From assembly GCA_022824225.1 (NCBI GenBank), contig JAJEAH010000080.1, forward strand, positions 1 to 55,412: a DNA stretch of 55,412 nucleotides. The letters are read 5' to 3'. Below the pieces are notes generated by a model that saw only the letters and a program-made list of their open reading frames with translations, did no database searches and was not told the origin of the DNA. Shown here in pieces: positions 54,876-55,412 of the stretch (position 1 is the first letter of the stretch; every line of letters begins with the position of its first letter). The DNA comes from Chloroflexota bacterium. GTDB taxonomy: Bacteria > Chloroflexota > UBA11872 > VXOZ01. Position numbers and translations under genes: made by a program.

Positions 54876-55412
54876 CGTTCGTGCTGAGCTTGTCGAAGCA
54901 CACTAGTCCCGTTAATGCTGAGCCTGTCGAAGCACTCTTCCCGTTCGTGCTGAGCCTGTCGAAGCACTCTTCCCGTTCGTGCTGAGCCTGTCGAAGCACA
55001 ACACCAAGTTGATGCTGAGTCTGTCTAACCATGATCGGACAGCCGGTAGTGGGAGAGCGTCCCGTGCCGCCGCCACCCCCCCCCGCCGTTACCCTTCGAC
55101 TTTGCTCAGGGCGAACGGCTCCATTCCCACACCAACCTCCCTTATCCGTTCGTGCTGAGCTTGTCGAAGCACAACTCCAAGTTGATGCTGAGTCCGTCTA
55201 ACCATGGTCGGACAGCCGGTAGTGGGAGAGCGTCCCGTGCCGCCCCCCGCCGTTACCCTTCGACTATGCTCAGGGCGACCGGCTCCATTCCCACCCCAAC
55301 CTCCCTTATCCGTTCTTGCTGAGCCTGTCAAAGATCGTTCGTAGGGCATGTGGGCAAATGCATCCCGTGCCGCCATCCCCCGCCCCCCCCGCCGTTTACC
55401 CTTCGACTATGC
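54876..55412. repeat. Repeat array: TTCGTGCTGAGCCTGTCGAA family and 172-bp tandem units
   Basis: At least seven copies or variants of TTCGTGCTGAGCCTGTCGAA occur, for example near 54878, 54912, 54943, 54974, 55148, 55184 and 55313. Inverted members (CCCTTCGACTTTGCTCAGGG) lie near 55091 and 55256, and another starts at 55400. From about 55010 a larger unit of roughly 172 bases repeats (55010 and 55182, then partially from about 55310), with variable C-runs. The array continues past the window end. Spacing is irregular and arms are mixed, so this is not a CRISPR. No gene is seen between 54806 and 55412. Confidence 0.88.

Noticed and set aside
54876-55412. Possible CRISPR array
   Set aside because: Units are about 25 bases in mixed orientation with irregular spacing, spacers are themselves repeated, and no cas gene is present.

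Overview
This is a GC-rich bacterial chromosome segment of about 39 protein genes, dominated by housekeeping functions. I see no rRNA, tRNA, transposase, integrase, phage gene or CRISPR array. The gene content suggests a Chloroflexota-type bacterium. Reasons are Gram-positive-like gene neighbourhoods (fakA-recG-rsmD; coaD-yceD-rpmF-fabD-fabG; pyrR-pyrB-pyrC-carA-carB-pyrK), zinc-finger forms of ribosomal proteins L28 and L32, Tat-type lipoprotein signals on binding proteins, and intergenic DNA filled with short dispersed repeats. The phylum is an inference; no marker gene was compared.

Layout. 1-628: repeat DNA. 629-4655: an M14-peptidase-like protein, an orphan sugar-type ABC binding lipoprotein and ccdA. 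4827-9213 (minus): a two-gene molybdenum oxidoreductase, in which a four-cluster ferredoxin is fused to an NrfD-type membrane subunit and precedes the catalytic subunit. 9451-14998: gpsA, a 2-hydroxyacid dehydrogenase, queA and a pcrA/uvrD helicase. 15361-19369: an iron(III) ABC importer (binding protein, fused permease, ATPase) behind a promoter overlapped by a perfect 22-bp palindrome. 19409-21908: a class V aminotransferase and murG.

21923-27556 (minus): fakA-recG-Nudix-rsmD, divergent from rpmB (27882). 28666-29679: a second 2-hydroxyacid dehydrogenase. 29804-36168 (minus): coaD, a coiled-coil protein, yceD, rpmF, fabD, fabG, accC and nusB, apparently one operon with a recognisable promoter. 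36441-44762: the pyrimidine operon, preceded by what reads as a complete PyrR attenuator (promoter, PyrR box, antiterminator, terminator). 44902-47517 (minus): a lactonase-like beta-propeller and a TIGR01777 epimerase. 47649-50572: a membrane protein with a near-leaderless promoter, then gyrB. 50721-53226: an overlapping GT4/GH57 pair, probably for alpha-glucan metabolism. 53345-54805 (minus): a cytoplasmic sulfatase. The window ends in a repeat array that continues past its edge.

Functionally the segment covers UMP synthesis up to dihydroorotate oxidation, fatty-acid initiation and acyl-CoA carboxylation, CoA synthesis, iron uptake, a respiratory-type molybdoenzyme and alpha-glucan turnover. 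The least ordinary items are the ferredoxin-NrfD fusion with its Tat-less catalytic partner, the M14-like protein with a changed zinc ligand, the two regulatory leaders (pyr and iron operons) and the several coexisting repeat families. I did not find a clearly new multi-gene system.
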